A stretch of 64,000 nucleotides of DNA from positions 1 through 64,000 of the forward strand of contig JAFQON010000048.1 of assembly GCA_017403185.1 (NCBI GenBank). Reading direction: 5' to 3'. Shown here piece by piece: positions 26,425 to 35,867 of the stretch. Source of the stretch: Clostridia bacterium (GTDB taxonomy: Bacteria; Bacillota; Clostridia; Oscillospirales; Acutalibacteraceae). A program made the translations under genes and the position numbers. How positions within the stretch are numbered: position 1 is the stretch's first letter; the number at the start of each line of letters is the position of its first letter. The notes under the pieces were generated by a model. It saw nothing but the letters and a program-made list of their open reading frames with translations, was not told the origin of the DNA and ran no database searches.

Positions 26425-26703
26425 ATGCCGCAATTTTCTGATTTAATATGGGGTTATTTGTTTGTGATAGGCTTGGTTGCAGTGATAATTACCGTTTTCG
26501 ATAAGAAAGCAGCCAAGAAAAAGGGGAAGAAGAGAAGAGTGCCCGAAGCAACACTTATGCTCATAGGGCTTTTCGGCGGTGCGCTGCCTATGTATGTTAC
26601 AATGAGGCTTATCCGCCATAAAACCAAGCATAAAAAATTTATGATTGGTCTGCCGCTTGAAATCGCACTTCATGCGGTGCTTGCGTTTTTATACTTTTTT
26701 TGA
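26425..26703 (+). CDS. DUF1294 membrane protein
   Basis: 92 residues with three helices. The segment DKKAAKKKGKKRRVPEATLM is the DUF1294 signature, and a second basic loop RHKTKHKKF precedes the last helix. The function of the family is unknown. RBS AAAGGA. The gene is short but has a convergent terminator and is divergent from the GHL10 gene. Confidence 0.85.
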   Translation: MPQFSDLIWGYLFVIGLVAVIITVFDKKAAKKKGKKRRVPEATLMLIGLFGGALPMYVTMRLIRHKTKHKKFMIGLPLEIALHAVLAFLYFF

Positions 26704-26716
26704 AAATAATTCGGGT

Positions 26717-26747
26717 ATGGGCGGAAAGAATTCCGCCCATATTTTTG
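26717..26747. terminator. bidirectional terminator
   Basis: Perfect 10-bp stem ATGGGCGGAA (26717-26726) with TTCCGCCCAT (26731-26740), AGAA loop, then ATTTTTGTTTT. It also serves metA, which ends at 26750. Confidence 0.9.
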
Positions 26748-26749
26748 TT

Positions 26750-27664
26750 TTAAAGTGTACTTAAGTCATAAGGTGTTCTTTGATACACAAAATAGTTAAG
26801 CCAGTTTGTGAAAAGCAGGTTTGCTGTGCCTCTCCATGTTACGGGCGGCACCATGTTGGGGTCATCATCGGGAAAATAGTTGAAGGGCACTTTGATATCA
26901 AGCCCTTTGTTGATATCCCTGAAATATTCCTTTGCAAGAGTTTCTCTGTCATATTCGGAATGACCGGTTGCATAAAAATTTCTGCAGTCCATATCGGAGA
27001 TAAGGTGAACTCCCGCATATTCGGAATGCGAAATAATCTGCAAATCCTTAACAAGAGCAATATCGCTCATTCTGTTTTCTGTGTGTCTTGAGTGGGGCAC
27101 ATAGAATTTTTCGTCAAGCCCTCTCATCAGCGGATGATAAGGGTCAAGGCATTTGTGAGGGAATACTCCGAAGAGCTTCTCTTCAAGCGGATATTTTGGT
27201 ATTCCGTAATGATAGTAAAGAGCAGCCTGAGCACCCCAGCAGATGTGAAAGGTTGAATAAACATTCTTTTTGCTCCACTCAAAAATCCCGCAGAGCTCGT
27301 CCCAGTAATCAACCTCTTCAAATTCAAGATTTTCAACAGGTGCACCCGTTACGATGAAGCCGTCATACTTTTTGTCGCAGATTTCATCAAAGGTCTTGTA
27401 AAATTTGAGCATATGCTCCTGAGAGGTGTTTTTGGATTTATGGGATTTAACCTGCAGAAGCTCAACTTCAATCTGAAGCGGGGAGTTACTGAGAAGCCTG
27501 AGAAGCTGAGTTTCCGTTTCGATTTTTGTGGGCATAAGATTAAGTATAAGTATGTTAAGAGGACGAATATCCTGAGATATTGCTCTGTCCTCCGTCATTA
27601 CAAATACATTTTCGCTTTCCAACGCCTTGTGAGCGGGAAGACCGTTTGCTATTTTGATGGGCAT
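26750..27664 (-). CDS. metAA: homoserine O-acetyltransferase (MetA family)
   Basis: 304 residues, the full MetA length. The catalytic Cys142 lies in HICWGAQA, and the late YATGHSEYD provides His and Glu of the triad region. It acylates the hydroxyl of homoserine in methionine biosynthesis. Residue 111 in [10 protein letters not shown] is Glu. In this family, Glu at that position (as in Bacillus) goes with acetyl-CoA use and Gly with succinyl-CoA, so acetyltransferase is the better name. It starts 20 bp after the ECF gene with RBS AAGGTGA and no terminator between. No S-box or T-box is visible. Confidence 0.93.
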   Translation of the reverse strand: MPIKIANGLPAHKALESENVFVMTEDRAISQDIRPLNILILNLMPTKIETETQLLRLLSNSPLQIEVELLQVKSHKSKNTSQEHMLKFYKTFDEICDKKYDGFIVTGAPVENLEFEEVDYWDELCGIFEWSKKNVYSTFHICWGAQAALYYHYGIPKYPLEEKLFGVFPHKCLDPYHPLMRGLDEKFYVPHSRHTENRMSDIALVKDLQIISHSEYAGVHLISDMDCRNFYATGHSEYDRETLAKEYFRDINKGLDIKVPFNYFPDDDPNMVPPVTWRGTANLLFTNWLNYFVYQRTPYDLSTL

Positions 27665-27684
27665 TGAATCACCTTGTTTTAACT

Positions 27685-28704
27685 TCAGATTTTTAAAAGC
27701 TGCTTGTTTGCCGTGAGCAGAGCCTTTGAAACGGCTGATGCAATCACAAAGCCTGCAATTGCTTCAATTAATCCGTTAAGGCCTACAAACCACGCAAAGA
27801 AGCCGATTATGTTTGTTGCGGCGGATTGACCGTAGAGATTTGCAAATACATCTGTCTGCCCGAAGAGAAGGATAAATGAGCCTACAAAAAGAAGGGTGTT
27901 GAGCAGGGGGCAGCAGACGCTTGCAACTGCACAAGGAACGGAATTGTTTTTTGATTTTTGTTGCGTCTCTTCTGTGAGCAATAAGTTGAAATCGTTTTGC
28001 ATAATTGCCATTGAAACAACATTACAACCCAAAAATCCAAGTATCAGATAAATAAATCCGTTACCGTATGAAGAATAACCGTGTTTGGTAAATTCTCTTT
28101 TAATGTATTCTCCGCGTGTGTACCACCAATACAAGGAATAGAACGGAACAAATAATAAGCAAAGAATTTCACCGACGCAGCCTGATTCTTCTTTTTTTAT
28201 TGCTTTAACATTTTTGATAAGTGAATATTTCCAATAAACTGAATATATTCCTAATGTTAAAAGTGAGAATAAAATTGAAACAGCTATTTTTTTCTTATTA
28301 ATGGGTATTGTGGAGTCCCACTTTACTAAATCAATTTGACTCGGATGTATTTTCTTGGACATTCCCTTGAAAACAAGACCTGTCAGCCAGCCTTCGAGCA
28401 CTCTCGGTACAACACAAATGATAAATGTGAAAACGGGATTGACATCGAAGAGCATCGTTCCGAATGCACTCATTCCGAAGCATTGCCAGAAGCTTGTCAG
28501 ACCGAATACCGCTCCGCATATTGCCCCGGCAGAAGGACCGAGTACAATTGCAGCTATGGCAACGGGGATAACATTCAGCGTGATTTCAATTACGCCGATT
28601 TTGATGTAGCCTATGCTTGTGAAGCCGAAGATTAACAGCAGTGCCACAAGCACAGAGAGTTGGGTCAGGCGCAGTATGCGCCCTTTTTTTGCGGGTTTTG
28701 ACAT
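27685..28704 (-). CDS. ECF transporter S component with inserted DUF4234-like domain
   Basis: 339 residues from ATG 28704 (RBS AAGGAGGA, 7 nt). Residues about 9-120 ([55 protein letters not shown]) and the last 85 ([17 protein letters not shown]) together form a typical six-helix vitamin-binding S component of the PanT-like kind. Between them, about 120-255 adds a DUF4234-like segment ([48 protein letters not shown]) with three or four extra helices. The insert DNA is visibly more AT-rich. The adjacent coaX gene suggests pantothenate as substrate, but that is inference. The ATP-binding and EcfT subunits are not here. Confidence 0.82.
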   Translation of the reverse strand: MSKPAKKGRILRLTQLSVLVALLLIFGFTSIGYIKIGVIEITLNVIPVAIAAIVLGPSAGAICGAVFGLTSFWQCFGMSAFGTMLFDVNPVFTFIICVVPRVLEGWLTGLVFKGMSKKIHPSQIDLVKWDSTIPINKKKIAVSILFSLLTLGIYSVYWKYSLIKNVKAIKKEESGCVGEILCLLFVPFYSLYWWYTRGEYIKREFTKHGYSSYGNGFIYLILGFLGCNVVSMAIMQNDFNLLLTEETQQKSKNNSVPCAVASVCCPLLNTLLFVGSFILLFGQTDVFANLYGQSAATNIIGFFAWFVGLNGLIEAIAGFVIASAVSKALLTANKQLLKI

Positions 28705-28774
28705 AATATATTCCTCCTTGCTGCTGCTCCTCATCTTAACGCTCAAATTTTCACCATGCCGCTTCAAAATGCTC

Positions 28775-28793
28775 GTTAATATCGCATATTAAC
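28775..28793. other. perfect hairpin in the ECF gene leader
   Basis: GTTAATAT (28775-28782), CGC loop, ATATTAAC (28786-28793). It lies in the 183-bp gap between coaX and the ECF gene. No U-run follows, and it does not match a riboswitch I can name. Confidence 0.5.
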
Positions 28794-28887
28794 TCCGTTT
28801 TTTCAGCCGTCTGACAAAAATCTGCTCCGTTAATACTTTTGGGGATGCAACGCAAAATTCAGCAAATAAAAATATCAAAAAAATATT

Positions 28888-29658
28888 CTATTTTCTGTTT
28901 TTTTCGTAAAGCACCTTAAGCCCGTAATGGATCAGTTCACCATTGTAAACGATATCTCTTTTACAGCTTTTTATGAGATCTTTCGCAAGACCGCCGGTTG
29001 CTACGGTTGACATAACCTTTTCGCCAAGCTCTTCTTCAAGCTTTTTGCAAAGCCCGTCAATCATTGCAGCATAGCCGAAAACCGTTCCCGACTGCATGGA
29101 ATCAACCGTGTTTGTTCCTATTGCTTTTGCGGGAGTTTTGAGACTGATGCTGGGAAGCTGAGATGTTCTTGCCGAAAGGGCATCAAGAGAAATTCCGATG
29201 CCCGGTGTGATTGTGCAGCCTCGGAATGCACCGTTTTTATCGATAACGCTTATTTTGCTTGCCGTTCCGAGGTCAACAACAAGGCAGGGCAAGGGATAAA
29301 GCGCCGCCGCACCAACACAGCCCGCAAGCAGGTCTGCACCAAGCTGAGCAGGGTTGTCAATAAGTATATTCATGCCTGTTTTTATGCCCGGTCCGAGAAT
29401 CATCGGCTTGCGATCGGTAATTTTTTCAACGGCTTCGCTTACCGTTGCCGATAACTCGGGCACGACACTGCTGATTGCCGCACCGTGAAAGCTGCTGAGC
29501 GGTGTATTATATAATGCAAAAATCTGCTTGAATTCAACGGCGTACTGATCAGGTGTTTTTGACCTGTCTGTAGCAATGCGTGACACAAAAACAAGCTCAT
29601 CATTATTATAAGTTCCCATTGTAATATTGGTGTTGCCTATATCAATTGTAAGAAGCAT
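28888..29658 (-). CDS. coaX: type III pantothenate kinase CoaX
   Basis: 256 residues. The enzyme phosphorylates pantothenate with ATP, the first step of CoA synthesis. ASKHA-fold marks are visible: LLTIDIGNTNITMG (phosphate 1, with the catalytic Asp), GADLLAGCVGAAALY, CLVVDLGTASKISVID and TVATGGLAKDL. RBS AGGGGTGA. It is the first gene of the probable coaX-ECF-metA reverse operon, divergent from the radical SAM gene. Confidence 0.95.
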   Translation of the reverse strand: MLLTIDIGNTNITMGTYNNDELVFVSRIATDRSKTPDQYAVEFKQIFALYNTPLSSFHGAAISSVVPELSATVSEAVEKITDRKPMILGPGIKTGMNILIDNPAQLGADLLAGCVGAAALYPLPCLVVDLGTASKISVIDKNGAFRGCTITPGIGISLDALSARTSQLPSISLKTPAKAIGTNTVDSMQSGTVFGYAAMIDGLCKKLEEELGEKVMSTVATGGLAKDLIKSCKRDIVYNGELIHYGLKVLYEKNRK

Positions 29659-29774
29659 TAAATCACCCCTATTTTACATTCCGTACTATTATACACTATT
29701 TTAAATCATAATGCAATGCTTGTATTTGTAAAATATTATAGTATAATATTGAAAAAGCAGGAGGTGACAGTTTA

Positions 29775-30653
29775 TTGAAATGCTGCATATGCCCCAGGGA
29801 ATGCGGCGCGGACCGTTCAAGTGAAGCCGGTGTCTGCGGTGCAGGCGAAAAAATAAAAATCGCAAGGGCAGCGCCTCATTATTGGGAAGAGCCTTGCCTG
29901 AGCGGTGAAAACGGCTCGGGAACCGTGTTTTTTTCGGGCTGCAATCTCGGCTGTGTTTTTTGTCAGAATTACGAAGTGAGCCACCGTGCATACGGCATGG
30001 AGGTCAGCGAACCTCATCTTATGAGGGTTTTTGATGCTTTGATTGAAAAAGGCGTTCATAATCTTAATCTGGTAACCCCCACGCATTATGTGCCGATGCT
30101 TGCGAGAGTGCTCAAAGAATATAATTCACCCGTGCCTGTTGTGTATAATTCCTCGGGCTATGAAAAGGCGGAAACCTTGAAAACGCTTGAAGGTCTTGTG
30201 GATATCTACCTTCCCGACATAAAATATTTTGACAGTGCGCCTGCGCTTAAATATTCGGGTGCTGCGGATTATTTTGAGTTCGCATCATCGGCAGTGCTTG
30301 AAATGCACCGTCAGGTCGGCACGGTTGAGCTTGATGAAAACGGTATTGCGAGGTGTGGGCTGATAATAAGGCATATGGTTTTGCCGGGTAACATTTCTCA
30401 GGCGGTCAAGGTCTTTGGATGGGTAAGAGAGAATCTGCCGGTTGAAACTCATATCAGCGTGATGCGGCAATACACTCCGTTCGGTAAGGCGAAGGAAATG
30501 CCGCCCGTCAACAGAAGGCTTTCTTCAAAGGAATACTCCATTGTGAAAGAAAAGATACTTGCCATGGGCTTTGAAAACTGTTATTTTCAGAGCGGAGAGT
30601 CTGCAAAAGAAAGTTTTATTCCCGATTTTGATTTGGAAGGTGTTGACCTTTAA
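29775..30653 (+). CDS. radical SAM protein, PflX/PFL-activase-like
   Basis: 292 residues. An N-terminal Cys-rich module (CCICPRECGADRSSEAGVCG) precedes the radical SAM core, whose cluster motif is CNLGCVFCQNYEVS (C-x3-C-x2-C). YLPDIKYFD and LIIRHMVLPGN are typical of the COG1313 PflX-type group. The enzyme presumably activates a glycyl-radical or other protein, but no pyruvate-formate-lyase gene is in the window. TTG start 8 nt after AGGAGGTG. It is probably monocistronic. Confidence 0.85.
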   Translation: MKCCICPRECGADRSSEAGVCGAGEKIKIARAAPHYWEEPCLSGENGSGTVFFSGCNLGCVFCQNYEVSHRAYGMEVSEPHLMRVFDALIEKGVHNLNLVTPTHYVPMLARVLKEYNSPVPVVYNSSGYEKAETLKTLEGLVDIYLPDIKYFDSAPALKYSGAADYFEFASSAVLEMHRQVGTVELDENGIARCGLIIRHMVLPGNISQAVKVFGWVRENLPVETHISVMRQYTPFGKAKEMPPVNRRLSSKEYSIVKEKILAMGFENCYFQSGESAKESFIPDFDLEGVDL

Positions 30654-30706
30654 TAAAAAAAGTGTTAAATTATAATTAATAATACAAATCAGGAGGTTTT
30701 TGTAAA

Positions 30707-31168
30707 ATGAAAGGATTTTTCGGAGAATTCAAAAAATTTATTATGAGAGGCAATGTTATTGACCTTGCAGTCGGCGTTATCATCGGCGGTGCATTTCAGA
30801 CGATTGTCAATTCACTCGTGAACGATGTAATTATGCCTCTTATAAGCCTTGCAACCAAGGGCGTTGATTTTGCAAACAAGTTTATTGCTCTTGCAGACCT
30901 TCCCGAAGGTGTTGAAACACTTGCTCAGGCTCAGGAGGCAGGAGTTGCTGTTATTGCTTACGGTAACTTTATCAATGCAATCCTCAACTTTATTATTATG
31001 GCATTCGTTATTTTCTGCCTTGTAAAGACCATCAACAAGGTTTCAGAGAAGGCATCAAAGAAGGAAGAAGAGGCTCCCGCAGCCCCCACAACCAAGGAAT
31101 GCCCCTACTGCAAGAGTGAAGTTGCGCTCGAAGCAACAAGATGCCCCCACTGCACATCTGAACTTTAA
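30707..31168 (+). CDS. mscL: large-conductance mechanosensitive channel MscL with C-terminal zinc ribbon
   Basis: 153 residues. [20 protein letters not shown] and [20 protein letters not shown] are the MscL N-terminal and TM1 hallmarks. TM2 is about 82-106, and a Lys/Glu-rich helix follows. The channel opens under membrane tension and prevents lysis on osmotic downshift. The last 23 residues are extra: [18 protein letters not shown] forms a double CxxC zinc ribbon in the cytoplasm, absent from the E. coli protein. RBS AGGAGG. Confidence 0.95.
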   Translation: MKGFFGEFKKFIMRGNVIDLAVGVIIGGAFQTIVNSLVNDVIMPLISLATKGVDFANKFIALADLPEGVETLAQAQEAGVAVIAYGNFINAILNFIIMAFVIFCLVKTINKVSEKASKKEEEAPAAPTTKECPYCKSEVALEATRCPHCTSEL

Positions 31169-31173
31169 TCTCA

Positions 31174-31209
31174 AATCACCACAAAGTGAAATGCTTTGTG
31201 GTGATATTT
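31174..31209 (+). terminator. hairpin between mscL and proC, likely terminator
   Basis: Perfect 12-bp stem ATCACCACAAAG (31175-31186) with CTTTGTGGTGAT (31194-31205). Only a short ATTTG follows, so termination may be partial. The proC RBS starts directly afterwards. Confidence 0.6.
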
Positions 31210-31222
31210 GAAGGAGTTAATT

Positions 31223-32032
31223 ATGAAATTAGGATTTATCGGCACGGGTAACCTTGCGAGCGCAATTCTCAGAGGGGTTGTTGCTGCAGGCAGAATTTTG
31301 CCCGGAGAAATTTTAATTTATGATATTTTTACCGAAAAAGCAAATCAGCTCTGTGAAGAGCTTTCCGTGAATGCTGCTGAAAGTGCATCTCAGGTTGCCG
31401 CTGAATGCGAAAAAATCGTTATTGCGGTAAAGCCCAAGGATTTTGCCGCTCTTGCAGACGAAATAAAAGACGAGGTCAGAAAAAACAATTCCCTTGTTAT
31501 TTCAACGGCTGCGGGCACTGAGATATCAAAAATATCTTCGTGTTTCGGATTTGATGCCAAGATTGTACGCATTATGCCCAATCTCAATGCGGCGGCAGGG
31601 GAGTCGATGACTGCTTACTGTGCATCGCCCTGTGTTGCTGATGAAGAAAAAGTTTTTGCAAATGAATTTTGCTCATGCTTCGGCAAGTGTGTTGAGCTTG
31701 AGGAAAAATATTTTTCGGCATTCACCGCAATTGCAGGTTCTGCACCCGCTTTTGCCTTTATGTTTGCCGATGCTGTTGCAACCGCAGGCATAAAATACGG
31801 CTTGCCTTCCAAAACCGCTCAGGATATAGCTGCACAGATGCTTTTCGGCAGTGCAAAGCTTATGCTCGAAAGTCCTCTTGCAGTGAGCGACCTAATAAGA
31901 AATGTCTGCTCGCCGGGCGGCACCACTGTTGAAGGCGTTTGCAGCCTTAAAGAAACAGGTTTTGAATCATCTGTTATAACTGCGGTTGATAAAACAGTCG
32001 AAAAAGACAGATTAATGAGTGCTTTGAAATAA
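31223..32032 (+). CDS. proC: pyrroline-5-carboxylate reductase
   Basis: 269 residues. It catalyses the last step of proline synthesis, NAD(P)H reduction of 1-pyrroline-5-carboxylate. The Rossmann start MKLGFIGTGNLASAIL, VKPKDF, IVRIMPNLNAAAG and the C-terminal VCSPGGTTVEGV signature are all present. AAGGAG precedes ATG 31223 by 7 nt; the ATG at 31208 lacks an RBS. A DUF4091-type gene follows after 12 bp. Confidence 0.95.
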   Translation: MKLGFIGTGNLASAILRGVVAAGRILPGEILIYDIFTEKANQLCEELSVNAAESASQVAAECEKIVIAVKPKDFAALADEIKDEVRKNNSLVISTAAGTEISKISSCFGFDAKIVRIMPNLNAAAGESMTAYCASPCVADEEKVFANEFCSCFGKCVELEEKYFSAFTAIAGSAPAFAFMFADAVATAGIKYGLPSKTAQDIAAQMLFGSAKLMLESPLAVSDLIRNVCSPGGTTVEGVCSLKETGFESSVITAVDKTVEKDRLMSALK

Positions 32033-32044
32033 AGAGGTGTTTTT

Positions 32045-33661
32045 ATGGAAGTTCTGCTTTTAAGTTCACTTGAAAAGGTTTTTGCAGACGAAAGACCGTC
32101 TGCAGCGGAATACGGATATTTTTCAATGCTCAGCAATGAACGCCTTTCTTTTCAGGCGGCGTTTTGCTGCGAAAAAAGCTCGTCGGTTACCGTTGAAATA
32201 ACAGGCAGGCTTGCCGAAAAAACAAAGGCGTACTTTGTTAAGGATATACCCGTGGGTGCAGCGTGCTCCGAAGGTGCAGATGATTTTTATCTTCGCAAAG
32301 CCTCGGGGGACTATCCTGATTGCCTGATTCCCGTTGACGGTGAAATAAAAGTTGACGGCGGCAAATGGTACAGTATATGGGCTGAGGTTTCACCTGATGG
32401 CGAAGTCGGTAAAAGTGAGCTTTGCATAAAAATAAAATCTTCATCTGAAGAGGAATCAAAAAAGCTTGAAATCGATGTTATCGATGCAGTGCTTCCGAAA
32501 CAGGAGCTTATTTATACAAACTGGTTTCATGCGGATTGCCTTTGCAACTACTACGGCGTTGAGCCCTTCAGCGACGAATTCTGGCGCATCTGCGAAAATT
32601 TTATAAGAACAGCGGTTATACATGGTATGAACTGCATCCTTACCCCCGTTTTCACACCGCCGCTTGATACAAGAGTAGGCGGCGAGAGAAGGACCGTTCA
32701 GCTTGTCAAAATCCGTCACAGCGGCGGCAAATACTTTTTTGATTTCTCTAATTTCAGAAAATGGGTTTCTGTTTGCCGTAAATGCGGAATAGAATATTTT
32801 GAGATTAACCACTTGTTTACACAGTGGGGAGCAAAGCACGCTCCGAAAATAGTTGCGCTTGACAGAAAGGGCAGGGAAAAGAAGATTTTCGGTTGGTTTA
32901 CCCGCACTTCAAGCAAGGCATATGACGATTTTCTCCGTCAGTTTGCGGCTGCATTCATTAAGGTTGTTGAAAGTGAAGGAATAAAGGACAAATGCTTCCT
33001 TCATGTATCTGACGAGCCCAACGAGAAGCAGCTTGAAACCTATGCCAAGAGAGCAAAGCTCATTGAAGAGATTTTTCCCGGTTTCAAGGTTATTGACGCT
33101 CTTTCCGAGTTTGAATATTACAAAAAAGGTGTCGTGAAGCACCCGATTCCGTGTGAAGACAGTATAAACGATTTTATCGGCAATGTTCCTGAGCTGTGGA
33201 CTTATTATTGCTGCGGTCAGGGCCATTCATATCTGCCCAACAGATTCCTTGCGATGCCTTCGGTGCGCAACAGAGTGCTCGGAATGCTGTTGTATAAATA
33301 TGATGTAAAAGGCTTCTTGCATTGGGGATATAACTTCTATAATCTGCAATATTCCGTCAAGGCAATTGATCCTTATAAGATAACCGATGCGGGCGGTTCC
33401 TTCCCCTCGGGTGATTCATTTATCGTTTATCCCTCACCCAAGGGCGAAGCCTATGAATCTCTTCGCCTTAAGGTTCTTTACAACGGATTTGAGGATATGC
33501 GTGCATTAAAGCTGCTTGAAAGCAAAATCGGCAGGGAGAAGGTGCTTGAATTTATCGATAAAGATTTGTTCAAGCCCCTCACATTCATGGAGTATCCCCA
33601 TGAAAACGATTGGCTCATAGATATGCGTGAAGCAATTAATAACAAAATCAAGGAGAACTGA
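32045..33661 (+). CDS. GH123-like / DUF4091 glycoside hydrolase
   Basis: 538 residues: an N-terminal beta-sandwich (about 1-150) and a TIM barrel with a DUF4091 C-terminal part. The acid pair D323-E324 in FLHVSDEPNE occupies the position of the Asp-Glu pair used by GH123 beta-N-acetylgalactosaminidases in substrate-assisted catalysis. GFLHWGYNFYN is another conserved barrel segment. No signal peptide, so presumably cytoplasmic. It is tightly followed by the GH36 gene (1 bp). The true substrate is inferred only. Confidence 0.78.
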   Translation: MEVLLLSSLEKVFADERPSAAEYGYFSMLSNERLSFQAAFCCEKSSSVTVEITGRLAEKTKAYFVKDIPVGAACSEGADDFYLRKASGDYPDCLIPVDGEIKVDGGKWYSIWAEVSPDGEVGKSELCIKIKSSSEEESKKLEIDVIDAVLPKQELIYTNWFHADCLCNYYGVEPFSDEFWRICENFIRTAVIHGMNCILTPVFTPPLDTRVGGERRTVQLVKIRHSGGKYFFDFSNFRKWVSVCRKCGIEYFEINHLFTQWGAKHAPKIVALDRKGREKKIFGWFTRTSSKAYDDFLRQFAAAFIKVVESEGIKDKCFLHVSDEPNEKQLETYAKRAKLIEEIFPGFKVIDALSEFEYYKKGVVKHPIPCEDSINDFIGNVPELWTYYCCGQGHSYLPNRFLAMPSVRNRVLGMLLYKYDVKGFLHWGYNFYNLQYSVKAIDPYKITDAGGSFPSGDSFIVYPSPKGEAYESLRLKVLYNGFEDMRALKLLESKIGREKVLEFIDKDLFKPLTFMEYPHENDWLIDMREAINNKIKEN

Positions 33662-33662
33662 T

Positions 33663-35843
33663 ATGTCAATAGCTTTTGACAGCGAAAAAAGAATTTTTAA
33701 GCTTGACACAGCAACATCAAGCTACATTTTTCAAATATATGAACAGGATTATATTGTTCATCTTTACTACGGTGCAAAAATTCCCGATAACAATGTTGTC
33801 GGGCTTAAGTACAGAGGCGGATTTCCTTCATTCAGCCCAAACAACATCAAGGTCGATGACTGGATGTTTTCTCCCGATGTAACGCCTATGGAATATCCTG
33901 GAGAGGGTACGGGTGACTTCAGAATTTCCGCTTTTGCGGTAAGAAATTCAGACGGCAACAACTCGACCGATGTGCGTTATGTTTCGCACAAAATCTATGC
34001 GGGTAAGCCTGCGATTGACGGTCTTCCCGCTCTTTATGTTGAAAACGATGACGAGGCAACAACGCTGGAGCTCCTTGCTGAAGACAGCGTAACCGGCGTT
34101 CAGGCAGTGCTTTATTTTACTGTTTTTGAAAAGCTCGGTGCAATGACCAGAAGTGTTAAAGTAATCAATAATTCCGATAAAACCGTTCAGCTTGAAAGAG
34201 TAATGAGCACCTGCGTTGACTTTCACACGCATGATTATGAAATGCTTACTCTCTACGGCAGATGGGGTAAGGAAAGAAGTCTTGAAAGAAGAGCGCTTGC
34301 TCACGGCAGGCAGCTCGTTTCAAGCAAGAGAGGCTCGTCAAGCCACCATCAGAATCCCTTCGGAGCTATTGTCGATAAGGGCGCAACCGAGGATTACGGT
34401 AACGCATACGGCTTCAATCTTGTATACAGCGGCAATTTTGCCTTTGAAGCTGAGGTTAATCAGTTTGCAGGCACAAGAGTCATAATGGGAATCAACCCCG
34501 AGGGTTTCGGTTGGACTCTTGAACCCGGCTCGGTCTTCAATTCTCCCGAAGCTGTTATGGTTTATACACCCGACGGCATCGGCGAAATGAGCAGAATATT
34601 CCACCGGCTTTACCGCAAGCACCTCATAAGAGGTAAGTGGAAGGATATAAAGCGTCCTCTTCTCATCAACAACTGGGAAGCAACGGGCATGGATTTCACG
34701 GGCGATCAGCTTGTCACTTTTGCGCAGAGAGCTAAGGAACTCGGCATTGATATGCTTGTTATGGATGACGGCTGGTTCGGTGACAGAAATTCAGACCGCA
34801 GCGGACTTGGTGACTGGCAGGTTAACGAAGAAAAGCTTGGCGGCACCCTTGCTGAATTTGTTGATAAAATTAACGCTCTCGGTATTAAATTCGGTATATG
34901 GTATGAGCCTGAAATGATATCGAGGGACAGCAATCTTTACCGTGCACACCCCGATTGGTGCATTCACGTGCCCGGCAGAGAAAAATCAATTGCACGCCAC
35001 CAGTATGTTCTTGATTATTCAAGGCAGGATGTGCGTGATTACATATTCGGCGAGATGTATAAGGTTCTTTCAACCTGCAAAATCGATTATCTCAAATGGG
35101 ATTTCAACCGAAATCTTACCGAGGTTGGCTCGGCTGCCCTTCCTGCCGACAGGCAGAAGGAGGTGTTCCATCGCTTTGTGCTCGGTACATATGATGTTAT
35201 GGACAGACTGACAAAAGCCTTCCCCGATATGCTTATTGAGAATTGTTCGGGCGGCGGCGGACGCTTTGATCCCGGTATGCTTTACTTTTCACCGCAGATA
35301 TGGACCAGTGACAACACCGACCCTCTTGAACGCCTTACAATTCAGTTCGGCACATCAATGTGCTACCCTGCATCTACCATGGGTGCTCATGTTTCGGCTT
35401 GCAGAAGAACCGGTTATGACACAAAGGGCAATGTTGCTCTCTGGGGTTCATTCGGCTATGAGCTTGACCCCAACAAATTTACCGACGAAGAGAAGCGGAT
35501 TGTCAAGCGTCAGGTAAAGGAATATCATAAATATTATGATGTAATTCATTTCGGTGACCTTTACCGACTCATCAGCCCGTTCGAAAATAACAACAGAGCA
35601 GCATGGGAATTTGTTTCGGAGGATAAGAACGAAGCACTTCTTACCTGTGTTGTTATCAGCAGACCCGCCGATACGGCGCTTTTCATAAAGCTTAAGGGTC
35701 TTGACCCCGATAAGTATTATGTCGACGATGAGACCGACGAGGTCTATTCAGGTGCTCTGCTTATGAATGCAGGCATATGCCTGCCGAATGAGGGTGTATC
35801 TGACGGTTCAAGCTTTATCAGGTATTTCAAATCATTGAAATGA
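33663..35843 (+). CDS. GH36 alpha-galactosidase, cytoplasmic
   Basis: 726 residues, the length of tetrameric group I GH36 enzymes. It has an N-terminal beta-supersandwich, a catalytic barrel and a C-terminal beta domain. The nucleophile is D480 in DYLKWDFNR. The acid/base is D536 in CSGGGGRFD. LVMDDGWFGDRNSD and WYEPEMIS are further family motifs. It hydrolyses alpha-1,6-galactosides such as raffinose or melibiose, or alpha-galactosyl glycans. ATG 33663 follows AAGGAGA; the longer frame from 33627 overlaps the previous gene. No signal peptide, so it acts on imported sugars. Confidence 0.95.
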   Translation: MSIAFDSEKRIFKLDTATSSYIFQIYEQDYIVHLYYGAKIPDNNVVGLKYRGGFPSFSPNNIKVDDWMFSPDVTPMEYPGEGTGDFRISAFAVRNSDGNNSTDVRYVSHKIYAGKPAIDGLPALYVENDDEATTLELLAEDSVTGVQAVLYFTVFEKLGAMTRSVKVINNSDKTVQLERVMSTCVDFHTHDYEMLTLYGRWGKERSLERRALAHGRQLVSSKRGSSSHHQNPFGAIVDKGATEDYGNAYGFNLVYSGNFAFEAEVNQFAGTRVIMGINPEGFGWTLEPGSVFNSPEAVMVYTPDGIGEMSRIFHRLYRKHLIRGKWKDIKRPLLINNWEATGMDFTGDQLVTFAQRAKELGIDMLVMDDGWFGDRNSDRSGLGDWQVNEEKLGGTLAEFVDKINALGIKFGIWYEPEMISRDSNLYRAHPDWCIHVPGREKSIARHQYVLDYSRQDVRDYIFGEMYKVLSTCKIDYLKWDFNRNLTEVGSAALPADRQKEVFHRFVLGTYDVMDRLTKAFPDMLIENCSGGGGRFDPGMLYFSPQIWTSDNTDPLERLTIQFGTSMCYPASTMGAHVSACRRTGYDTKGNVALWGSFGYELDPNKFTDEEKRIVKRQVKEYHKYYDVIHFGDLYRLISPFENNNRAAWEFVSEDKNEALLTCVVISRPADTALFIKLKGLDPDKYYVDDETDEVYSGALLMNAGICLPNEGVSDGSSFIRYFKSLK

Positions 35844-35867
35844 AATTTTTAAAGGAGGAAAATTACT

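Noticed and set aside
28705-28887. Known riboswitch (THF, cobalamin or similar) before the ECF gene
   Set aside because: Some GCGTTAAG-like words occur, but the order and pairing of a known riboswitch could not be built.
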